Program-made: the position numbers and the translations under genes
Origin: JANNRR01 sp031401675
Lineage (GTDB): Bacteria; Pseudomonadota; Alphaproteobacteria; Rhodobacterales; Rhodobacteraceae
NCBI GenBank assembly: GCA_031401675.1
Contig: JANNRR010000110.1
Coordinates: 1 to 20,280, forward strand
Direction of reading: 5' to 3'
DNA length: 20,280 nucleotides
Shown: piece by piece, positions 7,663 through 14,935 of the stretch
How the letters are laid out: each line of letters begins with the position of its first letter
How positions within the stretch are numbered: the stretch's first letter is position 1
The notes under the pieces: model-generated
The model's database searches: none
Told to the model about the DNA's origin: nothing
The model's input: only the letters and a program-made list of their open reading frames with translations

Positions 7663-8472
7663 GTGGCAAAGGATCTGGCTGGCAAGATCGCGTTCGTATC
7701 CGGGTCCGGGCGCGGACTGGGGCAGGTGATGGCGCGCAAGATCGCGCTGATGGGGGCGGATGTCGCGGTGCATGACCTCAGCTGGTCCGAACCGGCAAAG
7801 TTCGGCGAAAACGCCGATCTGGGGGCGGTGGTGGCGCAGATCGAGGCCCTGGGGGTGCGCTGCACCGCCGTGACCGGCAATATCGGCGACCGCGACGCCG
7901 TCGCGCGGATGAAGGCCGACATTCTGGCCAACCTTGGCCCGGTCGACATTCTGGTGAACTGTGCCGGCGGCGATATCGGTGCCTCTGGCGGCAAGCCGGT
8001 GCCGAACAACCTTCTGGGCATCCCCTACGAGGACATCATCACCCTGACCAACAACAACCTGATCGGCACCATGCTGATGACGCAGGCCTTTGTGCCCGAC
8101 ATGGTGGCCCGGCAATCCGGCATCGTGGTCAACGTCGGCTCTGCCGCCGCCCACGCCGGGTATTCGCACGGCGGCATCTACGCCACGCTGAAAGCCGCCG
8201 TGGTGCATTACACCCGCTGTCTGGCTGCCGAGGTGATGGCCGACGGCGTACGGGTCAATGCCGTCAGCCCCGGCCCGGCCAAAACCGCGCGGTTTCAGGC
8301 GACACGAGAGGTGGAGCCGGCCAAGATGAATTCGAACCGCCCCTCGTTCGACCGCTATGCCGAACCTGACGAAATTGCCGATGCCGTGGCCTTTCTGGTC
8401 AGCCCGCAGGCCAAGTTCATCCACGGTCAGGTGATCCGCGTCGATGGCGGGCTGACGCTCTATCCCGGCTGA
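7663..8472 (+). CDS. SDR-family NAD(P)-dependent oxidoreductase
   Basis: This classical short-chain dehydrogenase has 269 aa. The cofactor-binding GSGRGLG is at 14-20, NCAG at 99-102, the catalytic serine at about S160 (NVGSAAAHAG), Y173 and K177 (YATLK), and the C-terminal VDGGLTLYPG is typical of the fold. GTG is used as start, with AGGGAG 6 nt upstream. It starts 10 bp after the TIM-barrel gene, so it is co-transcribed. It is clearly distinct from the SDR at 5897-6649. An insert at about 103-123 (GDIGASGGKPVPNNLLGIP) lies where substrate-binding loops vary in this family. Likely role: oxidation or reduction of a sugar-derived alcohol or keto group in the same pathway. The substrate is unknown. 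Confidence 0.9.
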   Translation: MAKDLAGKIAFVSGSGRGLGQVMARKIALMGADVAVHDLSWSEPAKFGENADLGAVVAQIEALGVRCTAVTGNIGDRDAVARMKADILANLGPVDILVNCAGGDIGASGGKPVPNNLLGIPYEDIITLTNNNLIGTMLMTQAFVPDMVARQSGIVVNVGSAAAHAGYSHGGIYATLKAAVVHYTRCLAAEVMADGVRVNAVSPGPAKTARFQATREVEPAKMNSNRPSFDRYAEPDEIADAVAFLVSPQAKFIHGQVIRVDGGLTLYPG

Positions 8473-8485
8473 TCCGGCGTTTCTG

Positions 8486-8515
8486 TTGACGGTTGCAGGG
8501 TGCGGCGCGTAGGAT
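8486..8515 (+). promoter_or_regulatory. Sigma70-like promoter for the hydrolase gene
   Basis: TTGACG at 8486-8491 (5 of 6 to TTGACA) and TAGGAT at 8510-8515 (4 of 6 to TATAAT) are separated by 18 bp. They lie just after the last gene of the sugar operon. Transcription would begin near 8522, giving a leader of about 40 nt to ATG 8562. This argues against an earlier TTG start at 8493, which would lie inside the promoter. Confidence 0.5.
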
Positions 8516-8561
8516 TGCCGCATCTTATCTGATTGTCGCTTCCGCTGAACCGGGGTACCCG

Positions 8562-10112
8562 ATGCCGGCCGAGACACCAGACGAAACTCTGGCAGCCGCA
8601 GGAAAACCAGCCGCCAAGAAACCGGGCAAACAGGCTGTGGTCGTCATCCACGGCATGGGCGAACAGATCCCGATGCAGACGCTGCAGGGTTTCGTGCAGG
8701 CGGTCTGGGCGACCGACCGCAGCCTGCTGCCCGCTGGTCGTCCTGACAGCAAGACCGGCGGCCCGCGCACGGAAAACCCGGTGTGGAGCAAGCCTGATGC
8801 GCGATACCACAGCCACGAATTGCGCCGCCTGACCACCGAGGCGCTGGAAAACGGCGTTTCCACCGATTTCTACGAGTTCTACTGGGCGCATCTGATGCAC
8901 GGCACCACCTGGGAGCATTTCAAATCCTGGTTCGTCGATCTGTTGTGGCGCGCGCCAAGGCGGGTTCCGGGGGCGGTCTTTTCCGCCTGGATTGTCCTGT
9001 GGCTGGTCGCGGCCATCGTGGCGCTGGTGGCCATCGCGTCAGTCCTGCCGCTGGACGACCTGCGGCAATGCCTGAACGGTGCCTGCGCCGCTCCTCCGGT
9101 CTGCACGCCCGGTGCCCTGTGCTGGACCTGGGTCTGGCCGATTATCATTGCCGCCGGTATGCTGTTGCTCGGCTGGTTCGTCAACAGCATCCTCTTGAGC
9201 AAGTTCGGCGATGTCGCCCGATATGTCAAAGCTGCGCCGCCGAATGTGGCCCGGCGGCAGGAGATCCGTGAAAAGGGCGTGGCGCTGCTGGCGGAACTGA
9301 TGGCACCCGGGCCGAATGGCCGGCAGGAGTATCGCCGCATCATCGTGGTCGCGCATTCGCTCGGCACCATCGTCGCCTATGACATCCTGACCCACTGCTT
9401 TGTCCGGATGAATCGCCAGCACGCTGCCACATTGGCCAAGGACGCGGCGCAACCGGAACGCATCAGGCTGGAAGCGATGATCCGGGCTGCGGCGGGCGCC
9501 GACGGACCGGCCGCGCTGGACCTCGACGCCTTTCAGGCGCAGCAGCAGCGCTCCTTGCAGGAACTGAACGCCGAGGGCAATCCCTGGATCGTCAGCGATT
9601 TCATCACGCTCGGCTCGCCGCTGACCCACGCCGAATTCCTGTTGGCCGAGGACCGGGCCGACCTGCGCCGCGCCCGGGACCGGCGCGTGCTGCCGACCTG
9701 CCCGCCGGTGCCGGAGTTCGACATGTTGACCAGGGCACAGCATGTCACCTACCGTATTGACCACACACCCCTGAAGCCGGGTGAGGACCCGATGGCCCGG
9801 CCACGCGTGCCGCACCACGCGGCGCTGTTCGCCTATACCCGCTGGACCAACCTTTACGCGCCGCATCGCGCCATCCTGTGGGGCGACATCATCTCGGGCC
9901 CGGTCGGACCGCAGTTCGATCTGGTCGTCAATGACCGTGAAATTTCCGGCATCCGCGACATTCCGGTGTTTCCGGCGCATGACGCCAATGGCGCCCCGGT
10001 CGGCAAGCCGCCGTTCTTCTGCCACGGCGAATACTGGGCGTTGCCGGGCGCGGGAGCCGTGCCCTACCACATCTCGGTGCTGCGCCAGGCCTTGGCGTTG
10101 AACGAAGGATAG
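8562..10112 (+). CDS. Membrane-anchored alpha/beta-hydrolase-like protein of unknown function
   Basis: This is a 516-aa protein with serine-hydrolase hallmarks. A strand followed by HGMGE lies at 26-34 (VVVIHGMGE, oxyanion region), and the nucleophile elbow is AHSLG at 264-268, with S266, followed by TIVAYDIL. Two hydrophobic spans at about 139-163 and 188-212 interrupt the fold between them. They form a hairpin whose short connecting loop holds four cysteines (C170, C175, C181, C187). With both soluble parts in the cytoplasm, the loop would be periplasmic and could form disulfides. The acid and histidine of the triad are not certain; H489 (FCHGEYW) is one candidate for the histidine. The arrangement recalls PGAP1/lipase-like hypothetical proteins. 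It has its own promoter and is probably a single-gene unit ending near a hairpin at 10216-10240. Lipid or ester hydrolysis is inferred only from the fold. Confidence 0.75.
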   Translation: MPAETPDETLAAAGKPAAKKPGKQAVVVIHGMGEQIPMQTLQGFVQAVWATDRSLLPAGRPDSKTGGPRTENPVWSKPDARYHSHELRRLTTEALENGVSTDFYEFYWAHLMHGTTWEHFKSWFVDLLWRAPRRVPGAVFSAWIVLWLVAAIVALVAIASVLPLDDLRQCLNGACAAPPVCTPGALCWTWVWPIIIAAGMLLLGWFVNSILLSKFGDVARYVKAAPPNVARRQEIREKGVALLAELMAPGPNGRQEYRRIIVVAHSLGTIVAYDILTHCFVRMNRQHAATLAKDAAQPERIRLEAMIRAAAGADGPAALDLDAFQAQQQRSLQELNAEGNPWIVSDFITLGSPLTHAEFLLAEDRADLRRARDRRVLPTCPPVPEFDMLTRAQHVTYRIDHTPLKPGEDPMARPRVPHHAALFAYTRWTNLYAPHRAILWGDIISGPVGPQFDLVVNDREISGIRDIPVFPAHDANGAPVGKPPFFCHGEYWALPGAGAVPYHISVLRQALALNEG

Positions 10113-10164
10113 GCACCCCGACCGGCACCAGGACGGACCCGCGCTCATGCCCGGGCCAACCGAT

Positions 10165-10210
10165 GGCGCGCAATTGCTTTCCCGGCATGAATCGTTACTG
10201 ATTGCGCGCC
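10165..10210. repeat. Perfect 10-bp inverted repeat with 26-bp spacer upstream of the sulfur module
   Basis: GGCGCGCAAT at 10165-10174 and ATTGCGCGCC at 10201-10210 are exact reverse complements. The spacer holds a possible weak promoter (TTGCTT followed by ATCGTTACTGAT). It could be an operator pair for a regulator of the YeeE/Blh genes or an RNA stem. A 9-bp direct repeat, CAGGACGGA, flanks this whole region (10129-10137 and 10251-10259). Confidence 0.5.
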
Positions 10211-10215
10211 GGGGC

Positions 10216-10240
10216 AACGGCACCACGCCGGTGCCGTTTT
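10216..10240 (+). terminator. Rho-independent-type terminator or leader hairpin
   Basis: AACGGCACC at 10216-10224 pairs perfectly with GGTGCCGTT at 10230-10238 around the loop ACGCC, and the stem runs into TTTT at 10237-10240. It suits a terminator of the hydrolase gene. It lies only 26 bp before the YeeE ATG at 10267, so if the module's promoter lies upstream it could instead act as an attenuator. Confidence 0.5.
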
Positions 10241-10266
10241 GCTGCAATAACAGGACGGATGCGCCC

Positions 10267-10689
10267 ATGACCGAATTCACGCCGCTGGCATCGCTTCTTG
10301 GCGGTGCGTTGATCGGGGCCGCATCGGTCCTCTTGATGGCCGTCAGGGGCCGCGTCGCCGGGATCAGCGGCATCGCCGTCCGGCTGTTCCCGCCCTATCA
10401 GGACGGCGAACTGGCGGGGCGGGCGGCCTTTGTCGCGGGGCTGGTGCTGGCACCGCTGCTGGTCCTGCTGCTGACCGGCGGCCTGCCGGCGCAGACCATC
10501 GCCGGCGGCCCATGGCTACTGACCGGGGCTGGGCTGCTGGTCGGGTTCGGCGCGGTCTGGGGCAGCGGCTGCACCTCGGGCCACGGCGTCTGCGGGCTGT
10601 CGATGTTCTCGACCCGGTCCGCCGTTGCGGTCGCCACCTTCATGGCCACCGCGATCCTGACCGTGTTTGCCACCCGCCACCTGCTGTAG
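10267..10689 (+). CDS. YeeE/YedE family membrane protein, first half (sulfur transport)
   Basis: This is an integral membrane protein, 140 aa with about four hydrophobic spans, of the YeeE/YedE (DUF395) family. Members transport thiosulfate or related sulfur compounds across the inner membrane, as characterised for TsuA. The hallmark GSGCTSGHGVCGLS is at about 99-112, with C102 and C109 as the likely sulfur-relay cysteines. It is half the length of fused YeeE proteins, and the partner half follows 8 bp downstream. ATG 10267 is preferred over an in-frame ATG at 10147, because the extra residues would be polar and would cover both inverted repeats. AGGA lies 11 nt before this ATG. The substrate is probably thiosulfate or a sulfane-sulfur species, given the dioxygenase downstream. 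Confidence 0.88.
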   Translation: MTEFTPLASLLGGALIGAASVLLMAVRGRVAGISGIAVRLFPPYQDGELAGRAAFVAGLVLAPLLVLLLTGGLPAQTIAGGPWLLTGAGLLVGFGAVWGSGCTSGHGVCGLSMFSTRSAVAVATFMATAILTVFATRHLL

Positions 10690-10697
10690 GAGCCGTC

Positions 10698-11153
10698 ATG
10701 CCTATCCTGATCCAGTTCGTGCTCGGCCTGATCTTTGGTCTGGGTCTGGTCATTTCCGGAATGTCGGACCCGGCAAAGGTGCTGGGTTTCCTTGATCTGG
10801 CTGCCATCCCGGCGGGCACCTGGGACCCCAGTCTGGCCTTTGTGCTGATCGGGGCCAATGCTGTCGGGGTGCTGGGGTTCCGCTTCGTGCTGGGTCGTGC
10901 CGGGCCGCTGTCCGGCGACCGGTTCCATCTGCCGAGCGCCTCCGGCATCGACAGCCGCCTGCTGAGCGGTGCGGCGATATTCGGGGTGGGCTGGGGCCTG
11001 TCGGGCTTTTGCCCTGGCCCGGCCCTGACCGCGCTTGGCTTCGGCGCGCCGCTGGCCGTGCTGTTCGCAGCCGCGATGCTGACCGGCATGATCGCCGCGC
11101 GCTGGCTGGCCATGCGCACACCAGAGGTGTATCTTGCCAGCAGCGACATCTGA
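10698..11153 (+). CDS. YeeE/YedE family membrane protein, second half (DUF6691-like)
   Basis: This 151-aa membrane protein has about four spans and the family's start, FVLGLIFGLGLVISGMSDPAKV. The conserved cysteine motif GWGLSGFCPGPALTALG is at about 98-114, with C105. It pairs with the preceding half-protein (8-bp gap) to make a complete YeeE-like channel. The same order, two DUF395 proteins next to a Blh dioxygenase, is known from bigR operons of Agrobacterium and Xylella, which handle sulfide and sulfane sulfur. The protein starts at ATG 10698, after TAGGAG 6 nt upstream. Confidence 0.88.
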   Translation: MPILIQFVLGLIFGLGLVISGMSDPAKVLGFLDLAAIPAGTWDPSLAFVLIGANAVGVLGFRFVLGRAGPLSGDRFHLPSASGIDSRLLSGAAIFGVGWGLSGFCPGPALTALGFGAPLAVLFAAAMLTGMIAARWLAMRTPEVYLASSDI

Positions 11154-11177
11154 GGCGCGGTCCGCGAGGAGGCGGCA

Positions 11178-12071
11178 ATGTCCCCGATTCCGTTCCCGGT
11201 TGATCTGACCCAGGTCCCGTTGGTGACCGCGTTCTTTGATGCCGTCACCAACACCGTGTCCTACGTCGTCCAGGACCCGCATTCCGCCGCCTGCGCCATC
11301 ATCGATTCGGTGCTGGATATCGACTACGCCGCCGGACGCATCACCCATGACGCGGCCGACCGGATCGTGGCGCATGTGCAGGCCAACGGTCTGACGGTCG
11401 AATGGCTGATCGAGACCCATGTGCACGCTGACCATCTGTCGGCCGCGCCCTATCTTCAGGGCATTCTGGGCGGGCAGATCGGAATCGGCGAACAGATCAC
11501 CGTGATCCAGCACACCTTTGGCAAAATCTTCAACGAAGGCACCGAATTCCAGCGCGACGGCAGCCAGTTCGACCGGCTGTTTGCCGACGGCGACAGCTAC
11601 CGGCTCGGGTCCCTGACCGCCTTTGCCATGCACACGCCCGGCCATACCCCGGCCTGCATGACACATGTGGCGGGCAACGCCACCTTTGTCGGTGACACCC
11701 TGTTCATGCCCGACGGCGGTTCGGCCCGCGCCGATTTCCCCGGCGGCGATGCCCGCACGCTTTATCGCTCGATCCGCCGGGTCTTGTCGCTGCCCGACGC
11801 GATGCGGCTGTTCATGTGCCACGACTACGGCCCGAACGGCCGCGATATCCGGTGGGAAACCACGGTGGCAGAACAGCGCGCGCACAACATCCACGCCCGC
11901 GACGGTATCTCCGAGGACCAGTTCGTCGCCACCCGCGAAGCCCGCGACAAGACGCTGGGCATGCCGAAACTGATCATCCCGGCGCTGCAGGTCAACATGA
12001 AGGGCGGCGAACTGCCGGCACCGGACCCGTCGGGCAAACGCTTCCTGAAAGTGCCGATCAACACGCTCTGA
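11178..12071 (+). CDS. blh: Persulfide dioxygenase, Blh/ETHE1-like metallo-beta-lactamase-fold protein
   Basis: This is a cytosolic iron-dependent sulfur dioxygenase that would oxidise glutathione persulfide to sulfite, 297 aa. The metal site is complete: THVHADH at 80-86 (H81, H83, D85, H86), H155 (HTPGHT), D173 (VGDTLF) and H215 (CHDY). The family normally uses a mononuclear Fe(II) held by two His and one Asp. The C-terminus (LIIPALQVNMKGGELP) is characteristic of the Blh branch. A strong GAGGAGG at 11166-11172 precedes the ATG by 5 nt. It ends the module YeeE-YeeE-Blh. No BigR-type ArsR regulator or rhodanese is encoded within the window, and the gene ends convergent with phnM. The function assignment is strong by motif and context. 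Confidence 0.9.
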   Translation: MSPIPFPVDLTQVPLVTAFFDAVTNTVSYVVQDPHSAACAIIDSVLDIDYAAGRITHDAADRIVAHVQANGLTVEWLIETHVHADHLSAAPYLQGILGGQIGIGEQITVIQHTFGKIFNEGTEFQRDGSQFDRLFADGDSYRLGSLTAFAMHTPGHTPACMTHVAGNATFVGDTLFMPDGGSARADFPGGDARTLYRSIRRVLSLPDAMRLFMCHDYGPNGRDIRWETTVAEQRAHNIHARDGISEDQFVATREARDKTLGMPKLIIPALQVNMKGGELPAPDPSGKRFLKVPINTL

Positions 12072-12104
12072 CGGCAGCCGCCCGGCCACCGCCACTCGTT
12101 CGCC

Positions 12105-13322
12105 TCAGCCCGGCAGCGCCCCCGACAGATGCGCCACCCGGCCCGCCGACAGGGTCAGCCGCACTGACGGCACCTGCCCTTCGGGCCAATCGACCAGCAC
12201 CAGATCGGCGCGCTTGCCCGGCGCGATCACGCCGCGGTCGCCCAGACCCAGGGCGCGGGCCGGATGTGCCGAGACCAGCGCCCACAACCGGGGCAGCGGC
12301 GCCCGCCGGTCCTGCCACAGCCGCGCCACCGCCGCCAGCATCGCCGGATAGAAATAGTCGGACGCCAGAATGTCGCAATCCCCGGCTTCGATCATCGCCG
12401 CCGCATCCAGACTGCCGATATGGCTGCCGCCGCGCACCACGTTCGGCGCCCCCAGCACCACCGGTTCGCCGCGCGCCCTCGCGTCGCGCGCCGTCACCGC
12501 GCACATCGGAAATTCGGCGATCCCGGCCCCGAGCCCGGCAAAGTGCCGGCGCATTTCGGGCTGGCTGTCATCGTGGCTCAGCATCGGTGCACCCGCCGCC
12601 CGCCCCATCGTCGCCACCGCCGCCACCGCCGCCGCCACCTCGTCCCGCCGTTCCCATTGCCCGGCCAGCAGCGCCAGATAGGCGTCCGCCGACACCCCGG
12701 CGCGGCGCGCATTCCCCGCAAGCCGCAACAACAGCCGGGGATCGTCGGAGTCTGCCACATCGGTATCGGCCATTACGAACGGTCGTTCGGTAACCGGCAT
12801 TCCGATGGCCCGCATCGACATCGTGGTATGGTCATTGAACGCGAGGGCAGGCAACAACGGGCCTGATAACGCCCGCCGGATCAGCCCGACGGCATCAAGG
12901 GCAAACGTCTCCCATCGCAGTTGCACCCGGTTTTCGACCGTCAGGCGCGGCGCCAGCACCGCCAGCGCCGCAATGAACGCTTCTGCCGTTGCCAGTGACC
13001 GCAGCCCCGGCTCCCAGCTCAGCGTCAGCGCGTGATAAGCGGTGGCGATGCCGTTGGCCGCCAGCTGCCGGTCGGTTTCCAGGATCGCCGCCTGCATCGG
13101 AAAGAACACGTCCGGGCGCGGCATCACCTGCCGCTCGAACGCATCGCCGTGAATGTCGATCAGGGCTGGCGCCAGCACCAGCCCGCGCCCGTCCAGTCGT
13201 CGCGCTGCAACCGGTGCGGCGCCGCCCACCGCGACGATATGGCCCTCGGCAATGGTGACGGCAGTCTCGACAATATCATCCGCCAGAATCGTCCGTGCGC
13301 CTTCGATATGCAGTACGGTCAT
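12105..13322 (-). CDS. phnM: Alpha-D-ribose 1-methylphosphonate 5-triphosphate diphosphatase (PhnM)
   Basis: This amidohydrolase-superfamily enzyme of the C-P lyase pathway removes pyrophosphate from ribose 1-methylphosphonate 5-triphosphate. It has 405 aa from ATG 13322; a GTG at 13331, closer to GGGAAAA, would add three residues. The PhnM hallmark IDIHGDAFERQVMPRP is at about 55-70, with metal ligands H58 and D60, followed later by LSHDDSQP and LASDYFYPA, also typical of PhnM. The C-terminal beta strands (GVIAPGKRADLVLVDW) complete the amidohydrolase sandwich. No phnG-L, phnN or phosphonate transporter is in the window, so it is separated from the rest of the pathway here. It is convergent with blh (33-bp gap) and preceded by a Pho-box-like repeat, consistent with phosphate-starvation control. 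Confidence 0.9.
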   Translation of the reverse strand: MTVLHIEGARTILADDIVETAVTIAEGHIVAVGGAAPVAARRLDGRGLVLAPALIDIHGDAFERQVMPRPDVFFPMQAAILETDRQLAANGIATAYHALTLSWEPGLRSLATAEAFIAALAVLAPRLTVENRVQLRWETFALDAVGLIRRALSGPLLPALAFNDHTTMSMRAIGMPVTERPFVMADTDVADSDDPRLLLRLAGNARRAGVSADAYLALLAGQWERRDEVAAAVAAVATMGRAAGAPMLSHDDSQPEMRRHFAGLGAGIAEFPMCAVTARDARARGEPVVLGAPNVVRGGSHIGSLDAAAMIEAGDCDILASDYFYPAMLAAVARLWQDRRAPLPRLWALVSAHPARALGLGDRGVIAPGKRADLVLVDWPEGQVPSVRLTLSAGRVAHLSGALPG

Positions 13323-13376
13323 GCCCGCCACTTTTCCCGGCCACCAGTTGTTCCCGGCAGGCCCTACGCGGTTTTG

Positions 13377-13393
13377 CTGTCAGTTTTATGTCA
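13377..13393. promoter_or_regulatory. Pho-box-like direct repeat upstream of phnM
   Basis: CTGTCAGTTTTATGTCA (+ strand) contains TGTCA twice with an 11-bp period around a T-rich spacer, the layout of a PhoB box (consensus CTGTCATAAATCTGTCA). It lies 55 bp upstream of the phnM ATG. Read along phnM's own strand it is inverted (TGACATAAAACTGACAG), which also contains a perfect -35-like TTGACA one base earlier. The match is by eye only. Confidence 0.45.
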
Positions 13394-13408
13394 ACCGCAA
13401 GCGGTCCG

Positions 13409-13434
13409 GCCGGGCGGCTTTCCGGTCGCCCGGC
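13409..13434 (-). terminator. GC-rich hairpin after the second GH4 gene (possible weak terminator)
   Basis: GCCGGGCG at 13409-13416 pairs with CGCCCGGC at 13427-13434 around a 10-nt loop, 8 bases past the GH4 stop codon. No U-tract follows on the - strand, so it may slow or process the transcript rather than end it. It separates the glycosidase operon from phnM. Confidence 0.3.
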
Positions 13435-13441
13435 GCTGATG

Positions 13442-14935
13442 TCAGCCCATCACCTTGGTGCCCAACCCGTGGCCTTCAGATGCCGCCTTGGCCGCCTTGG
13501 CCGCGCGCAACTGACCGACCGAGCGCACATCCAGCCGCGCCGCGCCCGCCCAGTCGCGGGTCTTGACCTTGGGTGCTTTCAACCGATCGAGCGCGGCCGG
13601 AATGGCAGCGGCATATTGCGGCAGCCACTGCGCCTGCGCCACCAGCATCTCGTCCACCATCTGCCAAACCTCCTCGGGCGTGCAGATCGCGCCCACCAGC
13701 GGATCATGCAGCACCGACTGCTTCAGCAACTCCACATCCCCCGTCATCGCTGCCCGCATCCCCATGCGCTGCACATTCACGCTCGCCATGCAGGTCGCGG
13801 CACAGGCATCGGGCAGCGTGATCCCCTCCACCATGTTGATGCCGAACCGGTCCACGAACCCCGGCGATTCAATGATGCAATCCGGCGGCAGATTGCGGAT
13901 GATCCCGCCATTGCGCACGTTGAAATGGCCCCGGTAAACCCGCCCCGTCTCCAGCGCCTCGAGAATATGGCTGGCATGTTCATCGGTGCGTTCATAATCG
14001 GCCAGTGACCCGCCCGCCTCCTCCAGAAACTTCGGGAAATCCTCCTCGAACCAGTTCCGGTTTTCGGTGGAATAGCGCAGATAGCCGCCGGTCTCGCCAT
14101 GGATCCAGTCATCCATGCTGATCCAGTCCATGATCTGATCGGGGCGCTTGCGATACCACGGCAGATACTCGCTCAAGTGCCCATTCGACTCGGTCGAATA
14201 GAACCCGAACCGCTTCAGCACATCGATCCGCACCTTTTCCTGCACCGAAAACACCGGATGCCGCTCGAACGCCGCCACCAGTTCGTCCTTGGCAACCTTG
14301 CGGCCATTGTGCCGGATATCCAGGTACCACGTCTGATGGTTGATGCCCGAACAGACAATCTCCACCTCTGCCATCGGCACGCCAAGCGCCCGCGAAATCT
14401 GCCGGTGCCCGTTCTGCACGCCGTGGCACAGGCCAACCGAGCGCACCCCGCCATGTTCCACCACCGCCCAGGTCATCATCGCCATCGGGTTGGCATAGTT
14501 CAGCAACAGCGCGTCCGGCTCGCACACCTCCCTGATATCCTTGCAGAAATCCATTATCGCCATGATGCCGCGCTGCGCATACATGATGCCGCCGGCGCAG
14601 ATGGTATCGCCGACGCACTGATCCACCCCGTATTTCAGCGGAATGCGGATATCGTCGGCAAAAGCCTCAAGCCCGCCGATCCGCACGCAGTTCATGATGT
14701 ACCGCGCCCCCGCCAGCGCCGCGCGACGGTCGGTCGTCGCCGTCACCCGCGTCGAAAGCCCGTTCAAGCTGACAATCCGCCGGATGATCTGCGCGATCAT
14801 GTCCAGATTATGCGCGTTGATATCGGTCAGCGCGATTTCCACGCCTTCGAATTCGGATACCTTCAGGATGTCCTGCACCAGTTTCTTGGTAAATCCCACC
14901 GACCCCGCGCCGATGATGGTGATCTTGAAGCTCAT
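13442..14935 (-). CDS. GH4-family glycosidase, second paralogue (substrate unresolved)
   Basis: This NAD- and Mn-dependent glycoside hydrolase of family 4 works by transient oxidation of the sugar's C3 hydroxyl. It has 497 aa. The NAD-binding IIGAGSVGFTKKL is at 7-19, NP at 149-150, and the metal ligands are C170 (LCHGVQNGH) and H200 (GINHQ). The motif after the metal cysteine differs from the CHSVQGT of the MelA-like paralogue upstream, so specificity probably differs. Alpha-glucosidase, alpha-glucuronidase and alpha-galacturonidase are all possible within GH4. An Ala/Lys-rich tail (about 455-497) extends beyond the catalytic fold. The ATG at 14935 overlaps the halogenase-like gene's stop as ATGA; an upstream GTG at 14986 would add 17 unrelated residues. 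It is last in the glycosidase operon. Confidence 0.9.
   Translation of the reverse strand: MSFKITIIGAGSVGFTKKLVQDILKVSEFEGVEIALTDINAHNLDMIAQIIRRIVSLNGLSTRVTATTDRRAALAGARYIMNCVRIGGLEAFADDIRIPLKYGVDQCVGDTICAGGIMYAQRGIMAIMDFCKDIREVCEPDALLLNYANPMAMMTWAVVEHGGVRSVGLCHGVQNGHRQISRALGVPMAEVEIVCSGINHQTWYLDIRHNGRKVAKDELVAAFERHPVFSVQEKVRIDVLKRFGFYSTESNGHLSEYLPWYRKRPDQIMDWISMDDWIHGETGGYLRYSTENRNWFEEDFPKFLEEAGGSLADYERTDEHASHILEALETGRVYRGHFNVRNGGIIRNLPPDCIIESPGFVDRFGINMVEGITLPDACAATCMASVNVQRMGMRAAMTGDVELLKQSVLHDPLVGAICTPEEVWQMVDEMLVAQAQWLPQYAAAIPAALDRLKAPKVKTRDWAGAARLDVRSVGQLRAAKAAKAASEGHGLGTKVMG

Noticed and set aside
8493..8561. TTG start 23 codons upstream of the hydrolase ATG
   Set aside because: The codon lies within the spacer of the predicted promoter, so it would not be on the transcript; ATG 8562 has GGGG upstream.
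10129..10259. 9-bp direct repeat CAGGACGGA as target-site duplication of a small mobile element
   Set aside because: The enclosed sequence has no terminal inverted repeats at its ends, and the repeat could be chance in GC-rich DNA.
10398..12095. A 565-codon open frame on the - strand
   Set aside because: It is antisense to the YeeE pair and Blh, whose metal and cysteine motifs are intact; composition is rich in His, Gln and Arg.
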